A stretch of 14,573 nucleotides of DNA. Origin: JAAYRG01 sp964643255. GTDB lineage: Bacteria; Bacillota; Clostridia; Lachnospirales; Lachnospiraceae. Positions 7,466 through 13,447 of this stretch are shown here, in pieces. The DNA is taken from assembly GCA_964643255.1 (NCBI GenBank), contig CAZXSM010000053.1, positions 1 through 14,573 of the forward strand, in the 5' to 3' direction. The position numbers and the translations under genes are program-made. Position 1 is the stretch's first letter; the number at the start of each line of letters is the position of its first letter. The notes below the pieces were generated by a model. It was not told the DNA's origin and made no database searches. It saw only the letters and a list, made by a program, of their open reading frames with translations.

Positions 7466-9889
7466 ATGAAAGATATTGTAAATAATTATGATTCACTTTC
7501 TGATTTTGAAAAATTATTTATTGAAGAATTTTTAAATGATTTAGAGAAAAGAGAAGATTCTCAATTCATTCAACCTTGGGAAAATTCTACTTTTTCTTTA
7601 GATAGAAGAAATGCTTTTACTGATAATAGATATACTGGTATTAATGCTATATTTTTAGCTTTTATGAGTACAAGACCAGAATATCAAGATCCACGCTGGG
7701 CGACTTTTAATCAAGCAAGAAAGAATGGATACTTTGTAGAAAAAGGATCTAAAGGTGTACCTATTCAATTTTTTTCTTTTATAGATAAGAGAACCAAAAA
7801 AATATGGAATGAAGAAGAATTTAAAAAATGGTCTGAAGGAAGAAGTCCAGAAGAAATTGAAAAATATAGAGAAGAAAATAGAATACCAATGTTAAAAACT
7901 TATTATGTTTTTAATGCTAGTGCCTTAATCTCTCGTGAAAATAATTTATCTTTTGCAGAAAATAATCCTATAGAACTACCTGCAAAATTAGAAAATACAA
8001 ATGAACTATTAGCTGAATTTGAAAAAACATTAATTGATAATATGAATGTTAATTATCAAGAATTAGTGCCAGATCGTGCCTTTTATCAACCAGCTACTGA
8101 TACTGTAAATATGCCTTTTGCTGATTCATTCATTAGTGAAGAAGCAAGAATGACAACATTATTACATGAACTAGGTCATGCTACCGGACACCATACAAGA
8201 TTGAATCGTGATTTAACCGGAAGATTTGGAAGTCTTAATTATTCAACTGAAGAATTAAGGGCAGAATTAAACTCTGTGTTTTTAGCAAATGAATTAAGAG
8301 TTGAACTAACTGAAGAACAAAGAACTAATCATCTTAAATATTTAGATAGTTGGGGAACTTCTATAAAGAATGATCCTAAAGCATTTATTAAAGTAATTGC
8401 AGATTCTTTAAAAATGAAAGATTATATTTTAGAAAAAGGTGAATTTGAAAAACTATTTATAGTTAAAGAAAACGAAAAATCTTCTGAAACAAATTTAGAT
8501 AATCTTGATGATGAAAAATTAAGAAATGATCTAATGTTACAACAATATATTTTAGGTGTTAAAAATCATTCAGTTAATTTAGAATTAATGAAAAATTTAC
8601 CTAGTCATTTTGAACTAGAGAATAGTACCAGCATTGATGAATTATTAGAAATATGGTCTGAAGATAAATCAAAAGTTTTTCCTTTTACAGCCATTAATAA
8701 AATTGATGATTCTTGGGTTGCTATTGATAATTTAAGTAGTAGTGAATTTAATGTAGAAGAATTTAAAAATTATGAAATAGCTAAAGCTTGGACTGAAGGA
8801 TTAAATCATTTTGAAGCTAATGAGTTATTAGAAGTCTTACATAATTACTCTATTGGTGAGTTTGGTGATGATAGAAAATATCAATCTATACATGAAATTG
8901 AAGATCCTTTAGTTGGAATAGCATTTACTGAATACTATGAAGAATTATTTTCACCACATAAACAAGTATCTTATGATCTAATTAATCATCAAGAAGTAAA
9001 TTCAATTCATAATGAATTTGGTTCAATATCTAATAGAATTGATATGAGTTATTTAGATGAAGCTGAAAATTTAAGATTTGCTAGTTTTGATGATTATATA
9101 GATGAATCTAATATGGGAATTAGTAGAGATATATTAGCAAGTATGATTTTAGTTACTGCATTAACAAAAGATGAATCTTATATTACTAATTGGATTAATG
9201 AAAATAATTATGAAACAGATATTGATATATCACAATTAAAAGAAATAGATCCTTTAGAAATACTTTCTGATAAAGAAGTATATGAACCAGAAAATTATAT
9301 TGAAACAATGAATGATATATTAGGAACTGAAGATTTTGGATCACTTGAAAAACACCATTATTTAATGGAAAATTTAGTTACTAATTTAAATAAATTAGAA
9401 TCTAAAGAAATTCAAGTAACAGATAATCCTAATCAAAAAATATCTGATAGAGAATATGAAGCTTTAGTTAAATTTTCGTTATCGCATTATTCAGATTATA
9501 AAGTAGAAGATAACAAAATTCTTTTTAATCCAGATACTGAAGATTCAAAAAATATATCTGTCTATGATGATTTTGAATCATTATGGAAAGATAATTATAG
9601 AAATGAATTTTTAGATGATTTTGAATTATTAGGAATAGAAGAAATAACTTCTAATAATATATTTAAAGATAATGACTTGTTACAAAAGTTATCTGATTCA
9701 GATTTAGCTGTAAAAAATAAAATTCAACAAGCTATTCAATATAGAGAATCTATAAAAGAAGTAGATCTTGATAATGACGGAGTACCAGATAGAATTGATC
9801 CAGATGATAATAGAAATGAAATTACAAAAGAGTCAGATTATGATAAAATAGACAAAAGAAGGTCAGATAGATCTGAACCTTCATTATAA
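7466..9889 (+). CDS. Large ArdC-like antirestriction protein with zincin metalloprotease domain
   Basis: 807 residues. Residues about 50-155 (NRYTGINAIFLAFMS, WATFNQARKNGYFVEKGSKGVPIQFF) match the ArdC N-terminal ssDNA-binding domain. A zincin-type peptidase follows: HELGH at 234-238 with TGHHTRLNRDLTGRFGS and STEELRAE (Glu263 or Glu267 as possible third ligand), then SWGTSIKNDPKAF, as in the polyvalent-protein metallopeptidase of ArdC-like proteins. ArdC-type proteins protect incoming DNA from host restriction. The remaining roughly 480 residues are acidic and unlike standard ArdC (about 300 residues), perhaps polyvalent-protein modules. The end carries DLDNDGVPDRIDPDD (767-781), a thrombospondin type-3-like calcium-binding motif. 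Last gene of the leading-region + operon, followed by a terminator. Confidence 0.9.
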   Translation: MKDIVNNYDSLSDFEKLFIEEFLNDLEKREDSQFIQPWENSTFSLDRRNAFTDNRYTGINAIFLAFMSTRPEYQDPRWATFNQARKNGYFVEKGSKGVPIQFFSFIDKRTKKIWNEEEFKKWSEGRSPEEIEKYREENRIPMLKTYYVFNASALISRENNLSFAENNPIELPAKLENTNELLAEFEKTLIDNMNVNYQELVPDRAFYQPATDTVNMPFADSFISEEARMTTLLHELGHATGHHTRLNRDLTGRFGSLNYSTEELRAELNSVFLANELRVELTEEQRTNHLKYLDSWGTSIKNDPKAFIKVIADSLKMKDYILEKGEFEKLFIVKENEKSSETNLDNLDDEKLRNDLMLQQYILGVKNHSVNLELMKNLPSHFELENSTSIDELLEIWSEDKSKVFPFTAINKIDDSWVAIDNLSSSEFNVEEFKNYEIAKAWTEGLNHFEANELLEVLHNYSIGEFGDDRKYQSIHEIEDPLVGIAFTEYYEELFSPHKQVSYDLINHQEVNSIHNEFGSISNRIDMSYLDEAENLRFASFDDYIDESNMGISRDILASMILVTALTKDESYITNWINENNYETDIDISQLKEIDPLEILSDKEVYEPENYIETMNDILGTEDFGSLEKHHYLMENLVTNLNKLESKEIQVTDNPNQKISDREYEALVKFSLSHYSDYKVEDNKILFNPDTEDSKNISVYDDFESLWKDNYRNEFLDDFELLGIEEITSNNIFKDNDLLQKLSDSDLAVKNKIQQAIQYRESIKEVDLDNDGVPDRIDPDDNRNEITKESDYDKIDKRRSDRSEPSL

Positions 9890-9893
9890 GCAT

Positions 9894-9925
9894 AAAAGAG
9901 TGGTTTTTAGCCACTCTTTTACTTT
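9894..9925 (+). terminator. Rho-independent terminator of the DUF3801-ArdC operon
   Basis: Perfect 10-bp stem AAAAGAGTGG/CCACTCTTTT (9894-9903 and 9911-9920) with a 7-base loop and a T-rich 3' arm, directly after the ArdC-like stop. Confidence 0.9.
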
Positions 9926-9964
9926 GCCATGTTTTACTATTAAGACTACACTAAAAGTCGCTAG

Positions 9965-9990
9965 AAAACGATTCTGTGAAGTCGTTTTTT
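9965..9990. terminator. Hairpin between convergent operons, probable bidirectional terminator
   Basis: AAAACGA (9965-9971) pairs with TCGTTTT (9982-9988), with further TTC/GAA pairing inside and T-runs on both strands. It lies at the end of the minus-strand block that stops at 9998. Confidence 0.7.
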
Positions 9991-9997
9991 ACTGTAA

Positions 9998-10378
9998 TTA
10001 GACTTTAACCTTCAAATTAGCTGTTTTTTGTTCTTCAGCTGTTTTTACATGATCTTCCCATGTTTGAGTTTTTTCAAAATAATAATCATCAAATTCAAAA
10101 TTAAATTCAAAGGGTTTAAAAAAGTTTTTATTTAGTTTTACTAAATAAAATTCTAATCCTTCCCAATAACTACTACTATATCTTAATTGCCAATCTTTTA
10201 AATAAACTCCTTTATTATTATCTACAATTAAGACATAATTTCCTTTAATATTTTTAATATTGTTTGTTCTTATAATAATTGTATCTTTATCTACAAATGG
10301 ATTGTATGTTATATAATTATTTGATTCTATTTTATAATTATTTTCACCAAAGAAAAAATCTAAATTTTTATTTTTCAT
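9998..10378 (-). CDS. Hypothetical protein, last gene of the minus-strand leading-region block
   Basis: 126 residues, unusually rich in Asn, Phe, Tyr and Lys, with alternating hydrophobic stretches suggesting beta structure (DTIIIRTNNIKNIKGNYVLIVDNNKGVYLKDWQLRYSSSYWEGLEFYLVKLN in pieces) and a polar C-terminal helix. There is no signal peptide, membrane helix or known motif. The start has a perfect AAAGGAGT site. It follows the DUF5348-like gene by 12 bases and is thus co-transcribed with it. Function unknown. Confidence 0.75.
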   Translation of the reverse strand: MKNKNLDFFFGENNYKIESNNYITYNPFVDKDTIIIRTNNIKNIKGNYVLIVDNNKGVYLKDWQLRYSSSYWEGLEFYLVKLNKNFFKPFEFNFEFDDYYFEKTQTWEDHVKTAEEQKTANLKVKV

Positions 10379-10390
10379 TTTAATACTCCT

Positions 10391-10621
10391 TTATTTTCCC
10401 ACAAGTACATAACTTTTTTCAGCCATATCTTTTAACATAATATTTCTATATTTTGTCATATAATAATCTATTCCATTATGCTCTATTCCAGATTTTAAAA
10501 TAAGATCATTATATTCTAATTCAATATAACTCCCACTTGTAAATTCAATCCAATTATTTAGATTATCATAATATCCATATCTTTTATTGCTTGGATTATA
10601 CATAAATAAATATTTTTTCAT
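10391..10621 (-). CDS. DUF5348-like small protein
   Basis: 76 residues from MKKYLFMYNPSNKRYGYYD. The order of a YNP-x-RYGYYD stretch, a W, an SGSYIELEYND stretch and a GIEHNG-DYYMT stretch resembles DUF5348, small beta-rich proteins of plasmids and phages with unknown function. The ATG at 10621 is chosen because GAAAGGAATC lies just ahead of it. An upstream in-frame ATG (10693) would place the start in a hairpin without an RBS. Family call moderate. Confidence 0.7.
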   Translation of the reverse strand: MKKYLFMYNPSNKRYGYYDNLNNWIEFTSGSYIELEYNDLILKSGIEHNGIDYYMTKYRNIMLKDMAEKSYVLVGK

Positions 10622-10674
10622 TTTTGATTCCTTTCTTTTTACTGATCGCCTTTCAGTTGATACTACCGCCTTCC

Positions 10675-10703
10675 AGAGATAAGAGAAAAACACTCTTATC
10701 TCT
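10675..10703. repeat. 11-bp perfect hairpin between DUF3846 and DUF5348-like genes
   Basis: AGAGATAAGAG (10675-10685) and CTCTTATCTCT (10693-10703) with a 7-base loop. On the minus strand it lies downstream of the DUF3846 gene and is not followed by a T-run, so it may stabilise or process the mRNA rather than terminate. The short direct repeat CAACTGAAAG (minus strand) flanks it. Confidence 0.6.
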
Positions 10704-10729
10704 TTCAGTTGGTTATATTTTTTTATATA

Positions 10730-11131
10730 TTAATATTCTATCATAGGTAAAATTAATTGTTTCTTATTTAAAGTTAATATTGTTTGTTTTTTATATAAAT
10801 AGTTTTCTAAAAAATTTATATCTTCAATAGTCAATGAATACTCTTGATCTTCTGAATAATCATATTTAACTATAACAACATTTCCGAATAATATATCTAA
10901 AATATTTTCATCTTTAGATAATACAACTGTAGGTAAATTAGAATCTTGCAATAATTTTCCTTCTTCATTTACATACATAGTAATATTTCTTTTTTCAATT
11001 TCTTCTGGTAAGTGTACTGTTTCCAGCAATCCACCAATAATATCTCTTTTCATTTCATAACTTTTATCTTTATCAATTAAGCCTATTTCTAATTTTTTGG
11101 TATTTTGATTTATAATTCCTACAACTAACAT
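10730..11131 (-). CDS. DUF3846-family protein
   Basis: 133 residues starting MLVVGIINQNTKKLEIGLID. The core GGLLETVHLPEEIEKRNITMYVNEEGKLLQDSNLPTVVL (read in pieces), followed by DILFGNVVIV and a SLTIEDINFLENY stretch, matches the layout of DUF3846: a VGG-like turn, a conserved NEEGKL segment, and a G-x-VVIV strand. Members are widespread in plasmids, phages and ICEs; the function is not established. The start at Met 11131 is preferred because GAAAGGAATG overlaps two upstream in-frame Met codons. Confidence 0.8.
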   Translation of the reverse strand: MLVVGIINQNTKKLEIGLIDKDKSYEMKRDIIGGLLETVHLPEEIEKRNITMYVNEEGKLLQDSNLPTVVLSKDENILDILFGNVVIVKYDYSEDQEYSLTIEDINFLENYLYKKQTILTLNKKQLILPMIEY

Positions 11132-11156
11132 AAATTTCATTCCTTTCATTTTATAT

Positions 11157-11181
11157 AGAAGGCGATTTTTAGTCGCCTTCT
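11157..11181. repeat. Hairpin upstream of the DUF3846 gene
   Basis: AGAAGGCGA (11157-11165) and TCGCCTTCT (11173-11181). On the minus strand it ends about 10 bases before the RBS of the DUF3846 gene and lacks a T-run, so it is an intra-operon hairpin (attenuation, processing or mRNA stability) rather than a clear terminator. Confidence 0.6.
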
Positions 11182-11235
11182 GTAAGTTTCTTTCTAAAGT
11201 TACATGGTTTTTATTTACTATCTAATTCTTCAATT

Positions 11236-11520
11236 TTAATCCCTTTCTATAAATTTAATATTTTTAGGTTCAATTTCCCCTAATTGCATAGGTATTATGG
11301 CTGGGTGTAATTCTTTAATTAGATATTCTTGATTAGGACAAGTATCTATATATCCACCTACCATTGAATTAACAATTAAGGTATCAGCTAAATCTGTAAC
11401 TATACACTTATTCATAAAATTATTTACGATAAATGAAGCTATATTTTCTGCTGTATTTTCAAAGTAAACTACTTCTTCATAGTATTCACTACCTACTACA
11501 TATCCTTTTACTAAATCCAT
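11236..11520 (-). CDS. Hypothetical protein, first gene behind repeat copy A
   Basis: 94 residues, MDLVKGYVVGSEYYEEVVYF, then a helical part with two cysteines (Cys39 and Cys61), a MVGGYIDTCPNQEYLIKELHPAIIPMQLGEIEPK segment, and a short tail. No transmembrane helix or catalytic motif is recognised. RBS AAAGGAG. Its leader begins with the 142-bp repeat copy A about 80 bases upstream. Acts with the DUF3846 and DUF5348-like genes in one block; the function is unknown. Confidence 0.75.
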   Translation of the reverse strand: MDLVKGYVVGSEYYEEVVYFENTAENIASFIVNNFMNKCIVTDLADTLIVNSMVGGYIDTCPNQEYLIKELHPAIIPMQLGEIEPKNIKFIERD

Positions 11521-11603
11521 TTTTTCAACTCCTTTCTATATTATTTAAAAGTCTTTTAAACTAAACTTTTTTTTGGCAGTTGCTTGGCTTCTTAAAAAGA
11601 ATC

Positions 11604-11745
11604 TATTCAGTTTTCAAAGAACTTTTACAGCTGAAGCGAATCACACGAACGATAAATGCAAGGATTACGAAGTAATGCCACTTGTCCTTGCATTTTTAAC
11701 GAAGTGAGTGTGATATAGTGAAAGATGAAAAAGCTTAACTGAATA
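11604..11745. repeat. 142-bp structured repeat, copy A
   Basis: An imperfect palindrome. Base arms are TATTCAGTT (11604-11612) and AACTGAATA (11737-11745), extending to 12 bp in this copy. Further stems are ATCACAC/GTGTGAT and a perfect 11-bp AAATGCAAGGA/TCCTTGCATTT near the top. It is identical over all 142 bases to copy C. The right arm holds TGATATAGT (11711-11719), an extended -10 promoter motif, 20 bases after TTGCAT. The minus strand of the left arm reads GTTCTTTGAAAACTGAAT, a boxA-like element. It lies upstream of the minus-strand block 11520-9998. Confidence 0.95.
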
Positions 11746-11805
11746 GATCACAAAAATTAAGAAGTAATTTTTAAAAAAGGCGTTTTTTTGCTTAAACTTG
11801 AATTG

Positions 11806-11857
11806 CAACACGAAGAAAAAAAATTAAGTTTTAACTTAACTTTTTTTTGTGTAGTTG
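11806..11857. repeat. Long AT-rich hairpin, first element of a second palindrome family
   Basis: CAACAC (11806-11811) pairs with GTGT-A-GTTG (11849-11857), and AAAAAAAATTAAGT (11816-11829) with ACTTAACTTTTTTTT (11834-11848, one bulged base). It is preceded by ATTG and followed by the 19-base repeat at 11858. The sequence between copy A and the DpnD/PcfM gene (about 11750-12170) holds no supported gene and consists mainly of such palindromes. Confidence 0.65.
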
Positions 11858-11876
11858 TTGGCGAAGCGAACAATTA
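11858..11876 (+). repeat. 19-bp direct repeat, copy 1
   Basis: TTGGCGAAGCGAACAATTA, repeated exactly at 12031-12049. With its upstream AGTTG (AGTTA in copy 2) the match is 23 of 24 bases. Each copy directly follows a palindrome. Confidence 0.9.
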
Positions 11877-11989
11877 GCAAAAAATGAAGCTGTCAAGGGA
11901 ATAGAAGGAAGATTATTTTTATTGAAATAAAATGAAAATAAAAAAAATACACTTCCCCTTTACTGCTGAAAAGCTAATAAATATTGCAA

Positions 11990-12029
11990 AACTAAACTGT
12001 AAAAGCGATTTTCCTTTTTCTGTTTAGTT
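11990..12029. repeat. Hairpin, second element of the palindrome family
   Basis: AACTAAAC (11990-11997) and GTTTAGTT (12022-12029) with additional AAAAG/CTTTT pairing inside. As in the first element it is preceded by ATTGCAA and followed by the 19-base repeat, but the stem sequence itself differs. Confidence 0.65.
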
Positions 12030-12030
12030 A

Positions 12031-12049
12031 TTGGCGAAGCGAACAATTA
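12031..12049 (+). repeat. 19-bp direct repeat, copy 2
   Basis: Second exact copy of TTGGCGAAGCGAACAATTA, 173 bases after the first, again directly after a palindrome. Confidence 0.9.
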
Positions 12050-12061
12050 TAATAATTTAGA

Positions 12062-12143
12062 TATAAAGAGTATTTAAAAGAATATTTTTTTTGTATAAGT
12101 GAATAAAATGAACGAATAGATAAAAATATTCTTGATCTTTATA
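12062..12143. repeat. Long two-part hairpin upstream of the DpnD/PcfM terminator
   Basis: TATAAAGA (12062-12069) pairs with TCTTTATA (12136-12143), and AAGAATATTTTT (12078-12089) with AAAAATATTCTT (12122-12133): 20 perfect pairs separated by an internal loop, with a 32-base apical loop. No gene overlaps it. Confidence 0.7.
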
Positions 12144-12160
12144 CTTAAATTAAACCTTTA

Positions 12161-12193
12161 TAAAAAAAGAAAAGGTGGCAAAATTGCCACCTT
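12161..12193 (-). terminator. Terminator of the DpnD/PcfM gene
   Basis: AAGGTGGCAA/TTGCCACCTT (12172-12181 and 12184-12193). Read on the minus strand it is followed by TTTTCTTTTTTT, and it starts four bases after the gene's stop. Confidence 0.88.
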
Positions 12194-12196
12194 ACT

Positions 12197-12379
12197 TTAA
12201 TTTTCTTCATAATCTCTATTATCTTCAAAAGTAGCTTCTACAAAGCTTTCTGGATATATTATAATTTCTTGATTATAATATTGTCTTTCAACTTTAAGAA
12301 TTGCTGAATCAATATCTTCAGCTTCAACTTCAACTACTTCTGAAAGTGTTTCTGTTATTAACACTTTATATTTTTTCAT
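12197..12379 (-). CDS. DpnD/PcfM-family small protein
   Basis: 60 residues: MKKYKVLITETLSEVVEVEAEDIDSAILKVERQYYNQEIII followed by FVEATFED. The pattern of a beta hairpin with TETLS-xxVEVEAED, a helix beginning DSAILKVE, and a closing F-V-x-xxF strand is the DpnD/PcfM family, found in conjugative plasmids and restriction-related operons; the function is undetermined. RBS GAAAGGAAG before ATG. It is a single-gene block headed by repeat copy B and closed by its own terminator. Confidence 0.85.
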   Translation of the reverse strand: MKKYKVLITETLSEVVEVEAEDIDSAILKVERQYYNQEIIIYPESFVEATFEDNRDYEEN

Positions 12380-12406
12380 TACTTCACTTCCTTTCTATTA
12401 AGTAGA

Positions 12407-12548
12407 TATTCAATTTTCAAAGAACTTTTACAGCTGAAGCGAATCATACGAACGATAAATGCAAGGATTACGAAGTAATGCTACTTGTCCTTGCATTTTT
12501 AACGAAGTGAGTATGATATAGTGAAAGATGAAAAAGCTTAATTGAATA
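12407..12548. repeat. 142-bp structured repeat, copy B (covariant)
   Basis: Same length as copies A and C but with five substitutions. TATTCAATT/AATTGAATA replaces CAG/CTG in the base stem, and ATCATAC/GTATGAT replaces ATCACAC/GTGTGAT in the middle stem. These are two complete G-C to A-T pair exchanges that preserve pairing. The fifth change (CCA to CTA) is in the apical loop. The extended -10 TGATATAGT (12514-12522) and the minus-strand boxA-like core are kept; within the boxA-like run only the ACTGAAT end becomes ATTGAAT. It ends 28 bases before the DpnD/PcfM start codon on the minus strand. Confidence 0.95.
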
Positions 12549-12564
12549 GATACAATAAAAGAAG

Positions 12565-12595
12565 TAAAAAAATATGGTGGCATAATAGCCACCAT
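12565..12595 (-). terminator. Terminator of the two-gene DUF4314 block
   Basis: ATGGTGGC (12574-12581) and GCCACCAT (12588-12595) with a 6-base loop. On the minus strand it is followed by ATTTTTTTA. It lies between the stop at 12601 and repeat copy B. Confidence 0.85.
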
Positions 12596-12600
12596 TTTAT

Positions 12601-12858
12601 TTAAAATATCAAATAAAATAATTCATCTTCTGAACCTTTTATTTTATAAGGTAAACTTATATTCATCATGGATTCAGATTCAAATTCAAGTAATTCTTTT
12701 CCATTACTTAATCCTTGCCTATTCCATGCAGTATGAAATCCGTTTACTTCATCATCTTCACTAATCATTACAGCAATATTTTCTAGATCATAACCTAGTT
12801 TTTTAATAGTATCAATTTGCTCTTTTAGATCAGCTAAAGTAGTATAAGGTTTTTTCAT
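12601..12858 (-). CDS. Small hypothetical protein with DDEVNGFHTAW motif
   Basis: 85 residues. The N-terminal helix TTLADLKEQIDTIKKLGYDLENIAVMIS is followed by EDDEVNGFHTAW. This resembles small phage and plasmid proteins of the form 'helix, then V-x-x-S-x-DDEGNGFH', of unknown function. RBS GAAAGGAG. It lies 45 bases after the DUF4314 gene, separated by a hairpin, in the same block behind repeat copy C. Confidence 0.75.
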   Translation of the reverse strand: MKKPYTTLADLKEQIDTIKKLGYDLENIAVMISEDDEVNGFHTAWNRQGLSNGKELLEFESESMMNISLPYKIKGSEDELFYLIF

Positions 12859-12874
12859 TTTTAAACTCCTTTCT

Positions 12875-12900
12875 AGAAGGTGGCAAAATTGCCACCATTC
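12875..12900. repeat. Hairpin between the DUF4314 gene and the next gene
   Basis: GGTGGCAA/TTGCCACC (12879-12886 and 12889-12896), extended by AGAA against ATTCT with a bulge. It has the same stem core as the terminator at 12172-12193, but on the minus strand it runs straight into the RBS TAGAAAGGAG instead of a T-run. It probably limits read-through or protects the mRNA. Confidence 0.65.
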
Positions 12901-12903
12901 TAA

Positions 12904-13107
12904 TTAAATTAATTCAAATTGATCTTCACCAATTATTAATCCTAGTGTACTACCATTGTCCCAATTAACATGGATTGTTCCCATGTCATCAACAAAATTG
13001 ATAGTGCCTTCAGTACCATTAGGAACTGAGTAAGGATCATTCATGTATAAGAGTTTTACTCGCATACCTTTTTGATACATTTCCTTATAAACTTTAATTC
13101 TTTCCAT
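12904..13107 (-). CDS. DUF4314-family protein
   Basis: 67 residues. KGMRVKLLYMNDPYSVPNGTEGTINFVDDMGTIHVNWDNGSTLGLIIGEDQFELI, read in segments, is the complete DUF4314 pattern: G-x-RV-x-L, MNDPY, P-GTEGT, VDD-G-IHV-WDNGSTL, and G-D-FE. This is a small SH3-like beta-barrel family common in Gram-positive mobile elements, with no assigned function. RBS GAAAGGAAG. First gene behind repeat copy C, with 29 bases between the repeat and the start codon. Confidence 0.92.
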   Translation of the reverse strand: MERIKVYKEMYQKGMRVKLLYMNDPYSVPNGTEGTINFVDDMGTIHVNWDNGSTLGLIIGEDQFELI

Positions 13108-13136
13108 TATTTCACTTCCTTTCTAGCAAAGTATCT

Positions 13137-13278
13137 TATTCAGTTTTCAAAGAACTTTTACAGCTGAAGCGAATCACACGAACGATAAATGCAAGGATTA
13201 CGAAGTAATGCCACTTGTCCTTGCATTTTTAACGAAGTGAGTGTGATATAGTGAAAGATGAAAAAGCTTAACTGAATA
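13137..13278. repeat. 142-bp structured repeat, copy C
   Basis: Identical at all 142 positions to copy A. Base arms TATTCAGTT (13137-13145) and AACTGAATA (13270-13278); extended -10 motif TGATATAGT at 13244-13252. It heads the DUF4314 block on the minus strand. The remaining bases to the methyltransferase promoter (13279-13376) show no gene. Confidence 0.95.
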
Positions 13279-13376
13279 TAGAATAAAGAAAGAAGATTAA
13301 AAAATAATGTGTCAATGAAGTATAGTTAAATGAAACAAAAATGAAACTTGTAAATACTGACTAATATATGTTTCAA

Positions 13377-13410
13377 TAGGATTGTCCTAAATTGATTTAT
13401 GAAATATAAT
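13377..13410 (+). promoter_or_regulatory. Promoter of the methyltransferase gene with overlapping dyad
   Basis: TTGTCC (13382-13387), 17 bases, TATAAT (13405-13410). A dyad TAGGA-TTG-TCCTA (13377-13389) covers the -35, a plausible operator. It is the only sigma-A-like promoter I see ahead of the methyltransferase start. Confidence 0.7.
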
Positions 13411-13447
13411 GGATTCAGGATTTATATAATTTGAAAGGAAGGATAAA

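Noticed and set aside
11604..11623. rRNA spacer or rRNA operon fragment suggested by the boxA-like sequence
   Set aside because: No rRNA or tRNA sequence nearby; only the short boxA-like element is shared.
11932..12027. 31-codon + strand ORF beginning MKIKKIHFPFTAEKL
   Set aside because: The nearest purine-rich RBS-like run is over 20 bases away, it overlaps the palindromes, and it is too short to judge.
11604..13278. CRISPR array or MITE explanation for the three 142-bp repeats
   Set aside because: Spacing is irregular (661 and 588 bases of gene-bearing sequence) and the unit far too long for CRISPR. MITE is possible from the inverted ends, but there are no matching target-site duplications, and placement directly before gene blocks with compensatory changes fits a functional leader better.
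13287..13315. Minus-strand sigma-A promoter upstream of copy C using TTGACA at 13315-13310
   Set aside because: No acceptable -10 at 16-18 bases spacing; the sequence there reads CTTTCT.
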